Source of the DNA: Solenopsis invicta
Lineage: Eukaryota; Arthropoda; Insecta; Hymenoptera; Formicidae
Assembly (NCBI RefSeq): GCF_016802725.1
Contig: NC_052666.1
Location: 31,648,997-31,712,996, forward strand
DNA length: 64,000 nucleotides
Direction of reading: 5' to 3'
Every line of letters starts with the position of its first letter. The stretch's first letter is position 1. Below are positions 47,861-60,178 of the stretch, one piece after another. The notes below the pieces were generated by a model that searched no databases, was not told where the DNA came from, and worked only from the letters and a program-made list of their open reading frames with translations. A program made the position numbers and the translations under genes.

Positions 47861-48440
47861 CGCATCTTTCCGCAGTGCGATTGCGCTCTCCCGTTTTCAA
47901 CACGATTCTAAGATATCTCTGACGCGATCAGAGCGATTCGACCGTCCGGGTACGCTAGATGACCCGCTTTTCATCGGTTTTCATAGTCGCGCGTGCACAG
48001 GACACCCCCCCCCCCCGTGAATACTGCTTCTCGGGTCGCGCAATGAGAGGAGAGCGCGTAGACTCCGTTTATTAGAACTTTGTAAAGGCCGCTGCCGTAG
48101 CCTCGCCGTCTCATCAACGCGTGACGTGATAAACGAGCGGCAGCCGCAACGGTGAAAGCCCCCCCCGACATCGTCGTCGCTCGGGGCTTCTCGCATCACG
48201 AGCGAGAAGCTGAGGTCCTGTGAAACTTCAGGAACATAAAGCGCACCAGGAACAGTACAATTTCCGCCCGCGCTTCTCGGCCGCGTGCTTTTCAGAAGGA
48301 AACGCCACCGACGATGGTCACGACGAAGAAACTCGGCAAAAAAAGCGGATAAAAAAGATAGCGGACCGCTTCCGCCTGATGTTACGGTAATCATAACTAT
48401 AATGCGACACGGCGAAAGTGCGTGTATTCTTGAACCGAGA
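47861..48440. other. GC/CpG-rich island with 12-C run
   Basis: A run of 12 C lies at 48005-48016 and a 6-C run near 48160. The longest frame (47981-48445, minus, 154 codons) has no recognised domain and overlaps other frames. C-runs can form i-motif or, on the other strand, contribute to G-quadruplexes. No gene is called. Confidence 0.4.
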
Positions 48441-50766
48441 AGCATGCAAATGCAAAGGCGTAAGCACGATATGTATTTAAAATTTTTATGTCAAAACACA
48501 TGAACAAAATTCTTATATATAAAATTCCAATTTTTGTCGCGACATACATATCGAACGTTTTTCTATTAATCTTGAACTAATCATGTGTGAAAACTTAATT
48601 TATTTTATAACTTGTGCAATTTACTTTCTTGTAAATTACAAATTTACAAATGTATTGAAGTAATAATAATTTAATATAAACAATTGGTCATAACTAACTC
48701 TTAGTGCTAATGTTTATTGTGTAATTTTATCTTTTCAAGTTCTCGAAACTGAATACTGCGAATACTGAGTGCCAAAATAAATTTTTGGTCTTGAAATACA
48801 TTAGTAATATCATGTTAAAAAATTAAAAATCAATTTAACAATAATTGATGCTAACAAAAACATTTAAATGTAGCGATGACACTAATGAGAAACCGTTTCC
48901 TTTAAAAAACTAAATAATAATTTGCTTCAAATAGTTGCATTTATTTATCAGATATTATCAGGCAATTATATAATTTTCGTAATATCAAAATAATTTCAAA
49001 AATTTCTATATCACAAACGCAATACGTAAAACCTCCAAATGTGCTTTGATCATAATTTCTCTATTAAAATATTAAAACTCAGAACATTTCAATTAACGGC
49101 GAGTTAACATAGAATATTGAAAATAATTAAATGTATTTAAATCAATCTGCCGAATAAACAAACTTCCTTTGACAACAACTTTGAAAAAAATTATTTTAAA
49201 TTAAATTATTATTCAATCCAAATATTTGATCCTCTACACATTAAAAAACGTGGCAATTAAAATTTAAATTAAACCCTTTGAAAATAAAAAGCGGTTAAAA
49301 TTGCTAAGCTAATGCAGAAAAATATCATAAAAAAGAATTGAATTACACGTGACATGGTATTTGATGAAAGATTTTTTTCATAAATTAACGAATACATTTA
49401 TTCTAAATTATCATATGTCAACATATAGAAACTCAAAATTGTAATTTATAATTTAGTACAGTCATACAATTCGCGATGCGTTACATTAAGAAATATTCAA
49501 CCAGAATGTTAGAAAATGCCAACTATCGCTCAATAATGAAATAGACTATCGTTTCTCTTTGTCATTTAAAATAACACATTTTGTAGTAATTTATAAACAA
49601 ATTGGCTGTTCTCTCCCGTTGGGAATTTGCAAAATATATCGTTTGCTGTAATTCTATTACGCAGTCAATAATTTACTACCAACAGGTGACCTATTAATAG
49701 TTCATATCTCTTTAATTATTAGCCCGTATATATCGTTAAAACATTATAAACAAAGAGATAGTTTACCGCTCGATAATTGACCCGCAGTCGAATAATGAAA
49801 ATTGTTCCGTTGAACTAGAACAGACGTTGCATGTAATCGGAGCTGTTAAATCAATACGCCCAATCTCTCTATCGCGATCGAACGATTAAACTTAACATCC
49901 AAAGTAAGAAGTAAAATAAACATAATAAATGTAATACAATTATTGCATGAATAGTTTTCCATCAAATATTCTACTAATGTAATTACGATACTACATATAC
50001 TGTAATTCTCTCACGTGATCTTGACAAAAATGAACAAATTGTTGTAAACGCAAGTTGTTCGAGATCATGTAAAATGCAAAGAAAAGATGAACGCTCTAAG
50101 GCATTTCGTACAAAGTGCCTCGAGGGTCGTGTACTTTCCTTTGCCCCGCAGATACCTCGACAAATTTCGAGTAAATTTTTCCTTAGCAAAAATTTCTTTG
50201 AACGACGACCTTTACGTACACGCTCTTCCATTTTTAATATTAACCACCTAATAATTGACGTTTAAATTGCAATTCTGTTAAGATAGCCCACTTGAGATTA
50301 AACGAAAACTTCAATTACCTTTCTGAATTTCTAAGTCGTCAAAATATATCAATTTTCAATCTAAATGGCTTTTTATTCAATAGGTATTAATGCTTTGACA
50401 GAAACAATGAGCCTGAGCTATTAAGAACAACCGTTAAACTTGAGAAGAAACTAGTAATTCCAGCCCTACTTTCTCAAGACTTTAAGAAAGTAAAGGTGAT
50501 TCCATAAATGTGCTGCATCACGGAAAATATTTCACAAATCTACAATTGCAAGTTAAAAGTCGTGTTGTAACTTTTAGATAGAACAAATATTCTATTTTTA
50601 TATGCTATTATTAAACATATATAAAATATTATATCTTACGTCCCATTTTTTTCTAGATCTTATCCATAATCTTTTTAATCGTAAAACTTCCTACGCATCT
50701 ATTTATCATAATGAGAAATAAAGAGCACACGCAATATGCTGATAATATATTTTTTATATTCAATAT
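48441..50766. other. AT-rich DNA without recognised gene
   Basis: Overlapping frames of 82 and 63 codons at 49983-50265 show no recognised feature. No other structure is supported. Confidence 0.4.
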
Positions 50767-51329
50767 CCCGCACACAGAAAAATGTCAATTCCACTACTAA
50801 GAAAAGCGATCACTCAATTTAGTTTTTTCTTCTAGTAAATAACATTTATGTTTAACAAAAAGTATTTTCTTGATAATAGTTTTAAAATATATTCATAAAA
50901 TGTACTTACCACAAATTTTCGAAAAACTCATTATCACACATACTATAAAATTGTATTTAAAAAAGTCAGAATAATAAGCAATCAAATTTTTCTTTTAACT
51001 ACACATTCTTGATTGAAATATTAAATTACTCAGAATATATTTCGAATAAATTTGATGCTTACAATAAACTTACCATAGATTTGCGAATAAATAAACTTGT
51101 AAAATATTTTTGTGTTAAATAAATAATATTTATTTGATTCAAGTAACTCTCATAATATGTACAACTTTTCGATGTACACAAAAGTTCAAATATTAATTAT
51201 TTTTCAAGTAAATGGTAAAGTGTATTTTAAGTCTGTTATCAAGAAAATATTCATTGCAATGATAAACATTACTTGAAAGAAAAAAAGTAAAAATTGATTA
51301 ATCGCTTTTTAATTATTTTTCTGCGGGTG
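50767..51329. mobile_element. MITE family member 1, 563 bp
   Basis: Terminal inverted repeats begin cccgcacacagaaaaat (left) and cacccgcagaaaaat (right, reverse-complemented). They stay similar for over 120 bp, sharing aagcgat-a-tcaat, tttcttct and tattttcttgataa. The element is homologous in inverse orientation to 57124-57692, sharing gtacttaccac-aatttt, aaagtcagaataataagcaa and aatttgatgctta. Non-coding, so non-autonomous. Confidence 0.7.
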
Positions 51330-51419
51330 AATATATTCCTAATGTTTCAAAGATTTTTTTATATTTCATAGACAAAATAATTATTATGTAAGAGAAAAAT
51401 AACTTTTCATTCAACGACA

Positions 51420-51870
51420 CTCATAGAGCGATTACTCACGGTCAAGAGCGCACAGGTGTGAATGCGTCTTAATATTCCGAGCGCACGAGTTCACGGTACC
51501 GTTCGGGCGTGCGGAGAAAGTGCACCTCGAGGCGGCATTGAAGTACAAAGTTCACCGGGTTCATCGTTAACTACGTCCACGGAACGGTGAAACTTTGTAA
51601 CTTACCGGCGGCGAAGTTCCACCAGCGAACTTTTCGCGTCCGAGAATCACTTTGTATATGCCCGCCAGCGCTTCAGCCCTTTGAGTGTGCGGGCACGGGA
51701 GAGCATCGGTTTGTTCGACGTACCTGCTATCCGTCGAATGTATTCGCCGTTTCGTCGACTGAATTTTTACTGTTTGCATAGCCCACGTCCGTTACTTTGG
51801 TCGTGCGAAGTTAACGAATCGAACTTCAATCGAACTTCCTTCCCTTATTTCTGCGAGACTTTTTGACGTT
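51420..51870. other. GC/CpG-rich island
   Basis: Overlapping frames of 61-70 codons on both strands without a recognised product. It directly follows the MITE at 50.8-51.3 kb. Confidence 0.35.
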
Positions 51871-52257
51871 GTCTCAAAGAAAAACGTACTACGCTACAAA
51901 CGCTTACGCTATTCCATTCGTGTCTTTTTTTTTCTTCTGTAGCATAGTGTTCCTACAAGAATGGAACAAAAGCGAGAATAAGTTTATTCATTGGAAAAAT
52001 TCACAGAACAATTATATCTCGCTTAACGTAAATAAATGGTTAAAAGATAAATATCAGTATATATGTGGCTATGTACATTAAATCTGTGTTATTTTCAAAA
52101 GAAAAGTTATAAAAAAACACATTGATTGAAAATTAATTAAGCATAAAGCAAAATCAATTTTCAAAAAAATCGGTTTTGCAAAGTTAAATGTACTTCATCA
52201 ATATTTAAAAAAATAAAATAACATGATTTTTTTAATACAATTATTTTAGTTATTTTG

Positions 52258-52440
52258 AACGTAAAAATATTAAAATAAAAATATCAAAAACAATTTATTT
52301 ACAAGACATTTTATATAGGGATACTTTTTTGATACATTTCAACATAAAATATAAAGTATATCATTAAACTATTAATTGTTTGACGATTATTTCTTAATAC
52401 TTTTAAGCAAAGAATAATAAAATGAATCATTTCTTATGAA
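52258..52440 (+). repeat. Direct duplication D, copy 1
   Basis: The longest local duplication in the window. Shared landmarks in order with 52817-53005 are caagacattttata, aacataa-ata-aa-ta, tgac-at-at, cttaatactttt, agaataa and atgaatca-tt. The copies are about 560 bp apart, same orientation, with substitutions and small indels. Confidence 0.65.
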
Positions 52441-52816
52441 GAAAACACATATTCACTTTGAAAAACATTATTTAATTTTTATTACAGAATTACAAACTTT
52501 TACGACGTCTTGTGTAAATGCTCCGTCGCTTCATAAAGTGTTTCGAGAAAAGATACATTTCACGAGAAATGACGACATTGCATGAGAAAGTTCGTGCACA
52601 TTTTAATAGTGGCTACTTATGTACGCTCAAAATATCGCGAATATAAAAAGCAGATAATGGCAATGCTCAGAAAAATAAACGTGTTATAGTTCGTTCCAAC
52701 AATTATTGTTGAGCACGCTGATAATGATACGAACAAATAATTTTGAGTATGAGTCGCATATGATTGCGCTGAAACGACTGTGCCGGTTTAATAGACGTTG
52801 ATTCTTCGACTTATTC
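52441..52816. other. Spacer between duplication D copies
   Basis: About 375 bp of AT-rich to mixed DNA with no ORF or transposon end recognised. Confidence 0.4.
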
Positions 52817-53005
52817 TGCGTATAAAAGTATTAGAGTTATCAAAAGAAAAAGAATTTGCAAGACATTTTATACTTTAATCTGGCAATTTCGACATAATAC
52901 AATAAGTTATCTCATATACTCTTAATTTTTTGACAATAATCCTATCTTAATACTTTTGCACACAGAATAACGAAGAATAATGAGATGAATCAATTTCCTA
53001 AGTAA
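52817..53005 (+). repeat. Direct duplication D, copy 2
   Basis: Diverged copy of 52258-52440. Neither copy shows the TG...CA ends or primer-binding site expected of LTRs, so a retrotransposon origin is not supported by sequence. Confidence 0.65.
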
Positions 53006-53219
53006 AACTTAATCCGATATCCGGTATTTATTAAGAAAATACTATGGATTGAAAATTCATTAATTTAAAAATGGAATATTTTAAGCAATTAAAATTGAAT
53101 AATAGTTTTTAGTGCAAGTAGAAAACTAACAAGTTGCTTATTGAGTAATATTTTTAGCAGCAAAAATAAAGTCAGTTGCATTTCGTATTACGAACAGAGA
53201 AACAATAATTTTCATTCTG

Positions 53220-53640
53220 TTACAATCTGCTTGTCCAAACCGTCGATATACGCCGGCCATGTATCAAATGCAACCCCGAAAACGAATCGGTAAATTTACA
53301 TTTCCCTCACCGAAATTGCATCTTTATTTTCAATCACGGGCAAAATCGGGACAACTGCCAACAGATCGCCATAACTTGCAATTTCGAGTGTTACATCGAA
53401 TCCCACGTTGCATCCATTATTCACGTTTCATACCTTCCCTTCGCGCTAGCAAAATTGAACCCTTTTCGCCCGGCAAGCCATCATTGTGCACGCATAAACG
53501 ATAATATCCTTTGCAGTATTGGTGCATGCGCTTTCATTTAGCTTGTCAGGTATGAAATGCGTTTTTATTTACGCTCAGCCACGGAATCAATATCGGTCCG
53601 CTCTGTCCGCAGTAACGGACGTCATATTTAACGAGATAAC
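53220..53640. other. CpG-richer patch
   Basis: An 81-codon plus frame (53259-53504) shows no recognised domain. No gene is called. Confidence 0.35.
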
Positions 53641-54059
53641 AAAATGATAAATAATCCGCAAATAATAACGAATTCTGGCAAAGAGCAATATATTGAAATT
53701 GGATTTATGTCTGGAATTATGTTCTACCTAGATGCAAAATAAATAAAAGAGAAGTATAACTACAGGATGAATATGGAGTGATTTTGATCTTATTTTGTCT
53801 CTACTTGTGTATTACTTGTGATATTTGTGTATTTATTTATAGATTACACAATTTATGTGGCAAATATAGCGTTAATATTCACCACTAAATGTAACTTATC
53901 ATTTTTAGGCAAACAAAATCATAATAAATATTTCATGCAATAAATGTTAATTGATATTAATTGGAATGCATTACTCTGCAAAGAAAGTAAATTTTTTTGT
54001 ATTTAATCGTAAAATGTTTAAATCCGTCATTTGTGAAAACTTGGATAATTTGGATTACA
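53641..54059. other. AT-rich DNA without recognised gene
   Basis: No supported feature. Confidence 0.4.
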
Positions 54060-54490
54060 CACTCCGAGGAGCAAAGTGACCCGATGCGCATGTCAAACGG
54101 TACCCAGATTTCGAGCAGCTCTCCTATACAATAAAATAATTCTCTCGCTCAGCACAATCGTCGTGGATTTATTCGTTGAAACTAGTGCGGTTAAAACGTA
54201 TAGCGCCGCCGTAACGATTACAGGTGCGATTACGCGGATCTCGCTATACAATTGGTTCCACTCATTTCCAGCGAGATGATGGTTACTCGGTGTGAGTTTA
54301 CCGTGTACACGTAACGGAAGATAAATACGGCAGTATAACTTCGCCGTACAAGCCAATTTGGCAACGAAATGTCATTAAGGAGCGACGTATGTAACGGCGT
54401 TAATTGTAATGCCGGTGCGAAAGCGGATGGTAATTCGTTATCTCGTCTCCTGTATATGTAAACAAACGTAAGACATCGATCGTCACAGTT
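54060..54490. other. CpG-richer patch
   Basis: Frames of 67-89 codons on both strands overlap and lack recognised features. Confidence 0.35.
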
Positions 54491-55517
54491 CGCACACATG
54501 AAAGATCAATATTATACCGAAAGCCAAAGTTAATCATTTACTACTAACGCGAATGGATATTAATATCTCTTCGAGTTGTCAAACTAGGAATTTCCATATA
54601 AATAGATAAATGGTGATTCTTTTTTTACGTCAACGCGTGATGCATTAGTATTAATAACGCGCTCTGATTTCATAAAAAATAGATACGAATGATACAAAAA
54701 GACTCATTATATCTGTATCATATACATGTAGATTTTACAATAACGTGTTGTAAATAATTTAAATTAAATTTGTATAATTTATTTTAATAAAAAACAAATT
54801 AATAAAAAAGACAAATATAATACAATTAATAATATAAATGATCAATTATCTTAAAAATTTAGGGAGGGAAAAGTTTTCACATTCAGATGCGAGTTAGCGT
54901 CATTTACTATTAAATTAATTTTCAATTTAATAAACGTAATATCACTAATTTGTATTCAATTTAGAGCTGTGCTATAACTGAAAATCTATTCGGCGTGCAG
55001 TTTAGTGAATTTAAAAAGGTATATAAAATTACACGAACAAATATCAACATTAAGATCTAATTATTATCTTTAAAGCCCTACGTTTATATTGTGTTATCAC
55101 ATTATCGGTCGAATAAGTCCTTTATTTTAAAAATTTAGAATTTTTGTGTAATTTTCTGTAATTTTCTAATAATATTATAACATTAAATTTCAATTTCAAT
55201 TATTTTTTAAACATTTTATTTTATATACGTTTCATTTATATACACATTTGTGTAACGTACAACCGCGAAATAAATGAATGATAAATGAAAAATTAATTTC
55301 CTATCGCTATAAAAATAATTGAAAAGGATATTGCATGCGTCAGTCTACGCGATATCTTAACCAGTTTGATAAGATTAGTGAATAAAATCACTTTTCATGC
55401 GTCAAATGTAATAGTGCTAATGCGTAAGCAAATTAAGTCACGCTAATGATTCTCGGGAATTGCTGCTAATAAAATCAGGGTCATAAAAGTGCAGCATAAT
55501 ATTGCACTTATTTCTTT

Positions 55518-55550
55518 CTCCCCCCCCCTCTCTCTCTCTCTCTTTCTCTA
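55518..55550 (+). repeat. Poly(C)/(TC)n pyrimidine tract
   Basis: About nine C followed by TC dinucleotide repeats ending tctttctcta. Confidence 0.9.
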
Positions 55551-55824
55551 TCAGCACGATTTAATAAAATTAAATGGGATGAAATAAAGATAATGTATAT
55601 ACACGTCATCTGTGCTAGCACGAGTCTATTAATATCTAGTATGGAACTAACGATATCTATACCACGCCATAATTTCTAATTATTACGAAAATGGCTTGTG
55701 ACGAAATGAAAAATATAGAGAAATTAGTTGAGAAAGATCGAGTACTTTATGTTTTGCATTTACTGCACGTAATAAAATTTCACCATTAATACAATGAAAA
55801 TAATATATCTTAAATATACTTCGC

Positions 55825-55828
<4 letters not shown>

Positions 55829-55859
<31 letters not shown>
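55829..55859 (+). repeat. (TG)n microsatellite
   Basis: About 15 uninterrupted TG units. The minus-strand 61-codon frame across it encodes an HT repeat and is an artefact. Confidence 0.9.
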
Positions 55860-55863
<4 letters not shown>

Positions 55864-56699
55864 CGTTAAAAAGTAAGATTATTATACAAAAATATGAAAA
55901 ACTAATTATCCCAAAACTACATAATTTAAACATTTTTACAATCACATAATGTAATGATGTTTAAAAAAAAATTATTTTTACAAATTAATTAAATTTAATG
56001 TCAAACGAGAATCATAAATGCCAATATTTTTACGTAAATCTTTATGTAAATTTTTATTTTTTACGTAAATTTTATATTTTTTAATTATTATTAAAAATAC
56101 ATTTGTGCATACATTTCAACCTTCTTCAGACCATCTTCAGTAAAATCAAATCAATCTCTCAATATACATCGTTATTTTATTCGCTTTAATTTAGTTCCTT
56201 GTTCGGTGACTATTACCAATTGCCCGATTGCAAGAAATCCACAAGCTCTGTTTTTGTTATTGAATTTAATTAATGATTGAAGTTTTCAAGAGTCAGTTAT
56301 TAGGCTATTATTTTTATTTTTTTTAATTAATTTAAAGATTAAAATATTGATTTTTTAAAATAATTCTTTAAAAAAAAACATCGATACGTTACATAAAAAT
56401 GTTTGTTACATAAAAATGTAAAAATGCTTAAATTATAATAAATATTTGTACTTTGGAATAATTAAGCTTTCGTATTTTTATATATTAAAGGAATCAATAA
56501 TGAGAAAACGGAGTAAATATAACTTCTATTTTTTTCAATAAGAGAAGATTCCGTATGCATCTTGTGGCAATTAATAATTCATACAAAATTATAACAATTC
56601 GGCATGCAAATAGCAATTTAGACAACAATTTGTGCCAGGCACATTTGCGTGATCTGCCATTACAACATCCCAATGCGCAATTGTATCCTGTACTTAATC

Positions 56700-57060
56700 T
56701 TAATTAATCGCGGGTATTAGGGCGTACGTGAGGTTAGATCTCTGTGCTGTTGTGCAGTTCATCAATGAAATGTGCCATTCTCCGAACCGTTTGTTCGCGG
56801 AACGGAACTTCGGATCCGCATCCGGTCCTTCCACGGTGACTCCGGAGCACTTTGCTAGATTAGAATAAACCGATGCCATCGACGTCTTTATTCGTAGCCA
56901 CCTAAAACTGTCGACCCTCCTTCGCGCCAAGATATATATTTATGACCACGGCGTTACAGATTCTATAGTAAATGGCATTGCTTAAACCTTGATCATAATG
57001 TACGGCGAACGTTGCAGCGCATTGATACATCGCCGGACGATTACTTATTCATACGTGATT
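56700..57060. other. CpG-richer patch
   Basis: A 76-codon minus frame (56700-56930) has no recognised feature. No gene is called. Confidence 0.35.
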
Positions 57061-57123
57061 TAAATGAGCATAATGTAGAGTATGATTGAATAGTATAAAT
57101 CAGAAATGCCACTATCATTAATG

Positions 57124-57692
57124 CACTGAGGGAAAATATTACTAAATTTTAATAAATATTTGTTTAAATAGTTGCAATGAAATATTTGCTAAATGTAAAT
57201 AAATATATATTTAGTACAAAAATCTTTAATTTAATTCAACTATCACTTTTTTATTTAAATAAGTAATATTTACTTAAAATAAACTTCTGTATATAAAGAA
57301 AATGTACATTTAAATTAAGTAAATATTCAACTCATTTCAAATTTTTCATAATTTCATATATCCGTAAATCTATCATAAATTTTTCATAAGCATCAAATTC
57401 ATTCAAAATACATTCTGCACCCTAGAAATTTATTGCTTTAATTAAAAAGTTTAAGTTAAAACAAAATTTAATTTGCTTATTATTCTGACTTTTCTTCGAT
57501 GTAATTTTATAATATTCTTCGAAAAAATATAAATTTATTTTTTCAGATTTACGATGATAAATTTCCCTAAAATTCGTGGTAAGTATACTTTAAAATAATT
57601 ATCAAGAAAATATTTTTAAAGATAATCGTTACTTACGAGAAGAAGAAAAAATTTGAGTAAACGCTTTTCTTAGCAATTGATATTTTTTTGCA
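57124..57692. mobile_element. MITE family member 2, 569 bp, opposite orientation
   Basis: Homologous over most of its length, in inverse orientation, to 50767-51329 (shared aaagtcagaataataagcaa and aatttgatgctta blocks). Its left end (cactgagggaaaatattact...taataaatatttgtttaaata) matches the left end of 59213-59434. It therefore links a long and a short form of one family. Non-coding. Confidence 0.7.
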
Positions 57693-57979
57693 ATTATTTT
57701 TAAATCAAATTAATATTATCGAATCTGTTTACATCTAAAGAATTCTGTATGAAGCGTAAAGTCTATTAACTTCTAGAGAGAAAAATGCATGATGCAACAT
57801 CATTATTCGAATAAGAATTATATGTACAATAATTATTAAAATATTGCGTAAACAAAAAATATGTTTATTGTAATTAATAATCTCTTTTAAACATTTCACA
57901 ATTAAAATAAAAGCTATTCCACGCGTTAAATAATTTGAGTCTCTCGTGAATTTCGCAAAGCTCCAAACGGTTTTCAGAA

Positions 57980-58600
57980 AACAAGTGACAATTACGTTAA
58001 CGCAATAATCCCAAATATTTGCGTGTGCCCGCGTACATCACGTGCTATATCTATATTGCTTATGGATTAAGCGAAATATATGGCGGTGAAACAGACGCTA
58101 TTGCCGATGCATAGGTAGCGCGATAGTTCTCATGAGCGAATTGCTTGAATGCTTCGAGTTCCTGCAAGGCGGGGCCGATACGTGGAATTCGGTTACAGCG
58201 ATACCTTAATGGCGCAGCAGGGCCCTATACTCCGAATGTATTCTAATATACACGTATAAGTGGTTAACGCATTGCCGAACTACAAGTTGAATTTTGATTC
58301 ACTGGTGATCCGCGCACAAATCGACTCGCGGGGCAATTGATCGTGTCGGCATTTCTCTACGCTCTCGCATAATGGAGATTCCATCCACGAGATATTTCAC
58401 GCCAATAACATTTACGCTGCTCGTCTTACCGTGCCATGCCGTAAAAAGCGCCACGCGAAATGCACGGAAGATTAATTCGCATTATCGGTACGTAACGCGC
58501 GTCGCGAATGGAAATTCCTGTTAAAAGCGACAGGAAGCGTCAAGAAACGTTTTCCCGATGTAGCGCAATTGCGTCTTCTTCCGATATGCAATGAATTAAT
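57980..58600. other. GC/CpG-rich island without long ORF
   Basis: Over 600 bp with high CpG content but no frame long enough to be listed. That separates it from most other islands and makes a regulatory or conserved non-coding role more plausible than a coding one. Confidence 0.4.
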
Positions 58601-59212
58601 TCGACAGTTAATCAAGTTTGTTTAGTACTTGTTAGTTCGAATTTACTTAAAAAATATCACACAGCAAATACATTCAGCATGTGGATACATTATGCAATTA
58701 ATATAAAAGACTGCTTTGAAAATGTGCAAAAAACTGGATTAAACGGAATGTTCTTCTCTTAATAAACACATTTAAAAATAAAAAAATAGTTTTAAAAGAC
58801 ATATTTATTCTTAATGCATATGTTTTTTTCATTTTCCGATTCCTTACGGTACGGGCCATTTCATGTTCTGTCACATAAATTTTTATCACTCCTTTAAATA
58901 TATAAAAATTATTAAAAGTGACTTTTATATGACTTTAATATCTTTAAAAATATTTATAATTGTTAATTAACCCTTTGTGATCGCGCAGAATCAATTTAAC
59001 TCCTAAAACAGTTTGAGGCTCTCCAAGTTTAATTTTTTATCAAAAAAGAAAATTATAATTTTGTTCAAGTAAAATTTTTTTTTTTTAATGTTTAACTTTG
59101 TGATATTCTTTTTGATATTTTACAAATAAAATCTTTGTAAAACCGTTGTATTTCTATGTTCTACTATGTTTAAACTATGTTTAATTTTTTTCATTTTAAA
59201 AAACAAAAACTG
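58601..59212. other. AT-rich DNA without recognised gene
   Basis: One 63-codon minus frame (58698-58889) of low complexity. No gene is supported. Confidence 0.4.
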
Positions 59213-59434
59213 CACTGAGAGAAAAGTTACTAAATTATAATAAATATATTTATTTAAATAGTACTAATAAAAAATTTTTATTAAATGTAAATATATACTT
59301 ATTTAATACAAGAACACTAATTCAATTTAAATATCATTTTTTCTTATAGAATAAATATGTGCCTAAGTAAATATTTCATTAGTACTTTATTCGAATAAAT
59401 ATTTATTAAAATTCAGAAACTTTTTCTTTCAGTA
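59213..59434. mobile_element. MITE family member 3, short form, 222 bp
   Basis: Terminal inverted repeats: left cactgagagaaaagttacta; right, reverse-complemented, gtactgaaagaaaaagtttc. Similarity continues through taataaatatttattt and aaatagtactaat. The left ~150 bp matches the left part of 57124-57692, so this looks like an internally deleted derivative. Confidence 0.7.
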
Positions 59435-60075
59435 CGTGAATACCGCAACCGGTTTAATACACTGGAGTCATTTTGACTCTGTCCTAATGTGATCCATTAC
59501 GGAACTTTCAAGAGGTGTAACCACAAAAGATTTAAAAATTGTATACAAATGTTAAAATTATGGCTAAAAATATATTTTAAAGAAAAGAAATACGGAGGAC
59601 ATAAATATCTTGAAGTGTGCATAAGTGTTAAATGTAAGGATAATAATACAAACGCAACTTAATAAATCAAATTTATCCACGAAACGTTAATTATTAACAC
59701 GTAGATAACAAAAAGTATACAAACCCATCAGGAACTGCTTATTGTTTATTTGATAATAGCGTACTAATGCGCGTAAACGCGATGCGCATTGCGGGGACGA
59801 AAACTATGCTTTTAAGTAAGAACACTCGTTAACGAGCTCGTTAGCGCGTCGGAGGAGTCTAAACAAAGAGATAGAGCAAGCAGTTGAGAGCATTGATAAC
59901 GATATCTCAAACAAAAAAAAGAACTCGCGACTATTCTGTGCCAACGGAGCAGAAGTCGCATGAACAACAGAAAGTTTCAGCAAACTTATTAGTTAAATTA
60001 TCACGCTGGGTGTTGCACATATTTCTCGTACTTTATCATTATGTAATTAACATTAGAAAAGTGTACGTGTATGTG

Positions 60076-60076
<1 letters not shown>

Positions 60077-60111
<35 letters not shown>

Positions 60112-60112
60112 T
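60077..60112 (+). repeat. (GCGT)n tetranucleotide microsatellite, nine units
   Basis: Nine perfect GCGT units. The 173-codon plus frame at 59884-60405 runs through this and the next repeats (an R-A-C-V repeat, then an aromatic run) and is a repeat artefact rather than a gene. Confidence 0.95.
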
Positions 60113-60178
60113 GTGTACACATACACACACAAATATATGTATTTGTGTGTACACATACACACACAAATATATGTATTT
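60111..60178 (+). repeat. Perfect 34-bp tandem duplication
   Basis: A 34-bp unit (gtgtgtacacatacacacac then aaatatatgtattt) occurs twice with no mismatch, directly abutting the GCGT array. It is followed by (TA)n and T-rich tracts up to about 60225. The exact identity implies a very recent duplication. Confidence 0.95.

Larger units (their letters stand above)
54491..56699. other. AT-rich DNA without recognised gene
   Basis: Contains a C-run plus (TC)n tract at 55518-55550 and a (TG)n microsatellite at 55829-55859. An imperfect tandem of acgtaaattttta-type words lies at 56030-56085. No gene is supported. Confidence 0.4.

Noticed and set aside
47981..48445. 154-codon minus frame in a GC-rich island
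   Set aside because: It overlaps other frames, contains a glycine run from the poly(C) tract, and has no recognised domain. Long frames are expected where stops are rare.
57579..57586. Strong plus-strand donor-like ggtaagta
   Set aside because: It lies inside the MITE at 57.1 kb and is repeated (as acttacc) in the 50.8-kb copy, so it is part of the element.
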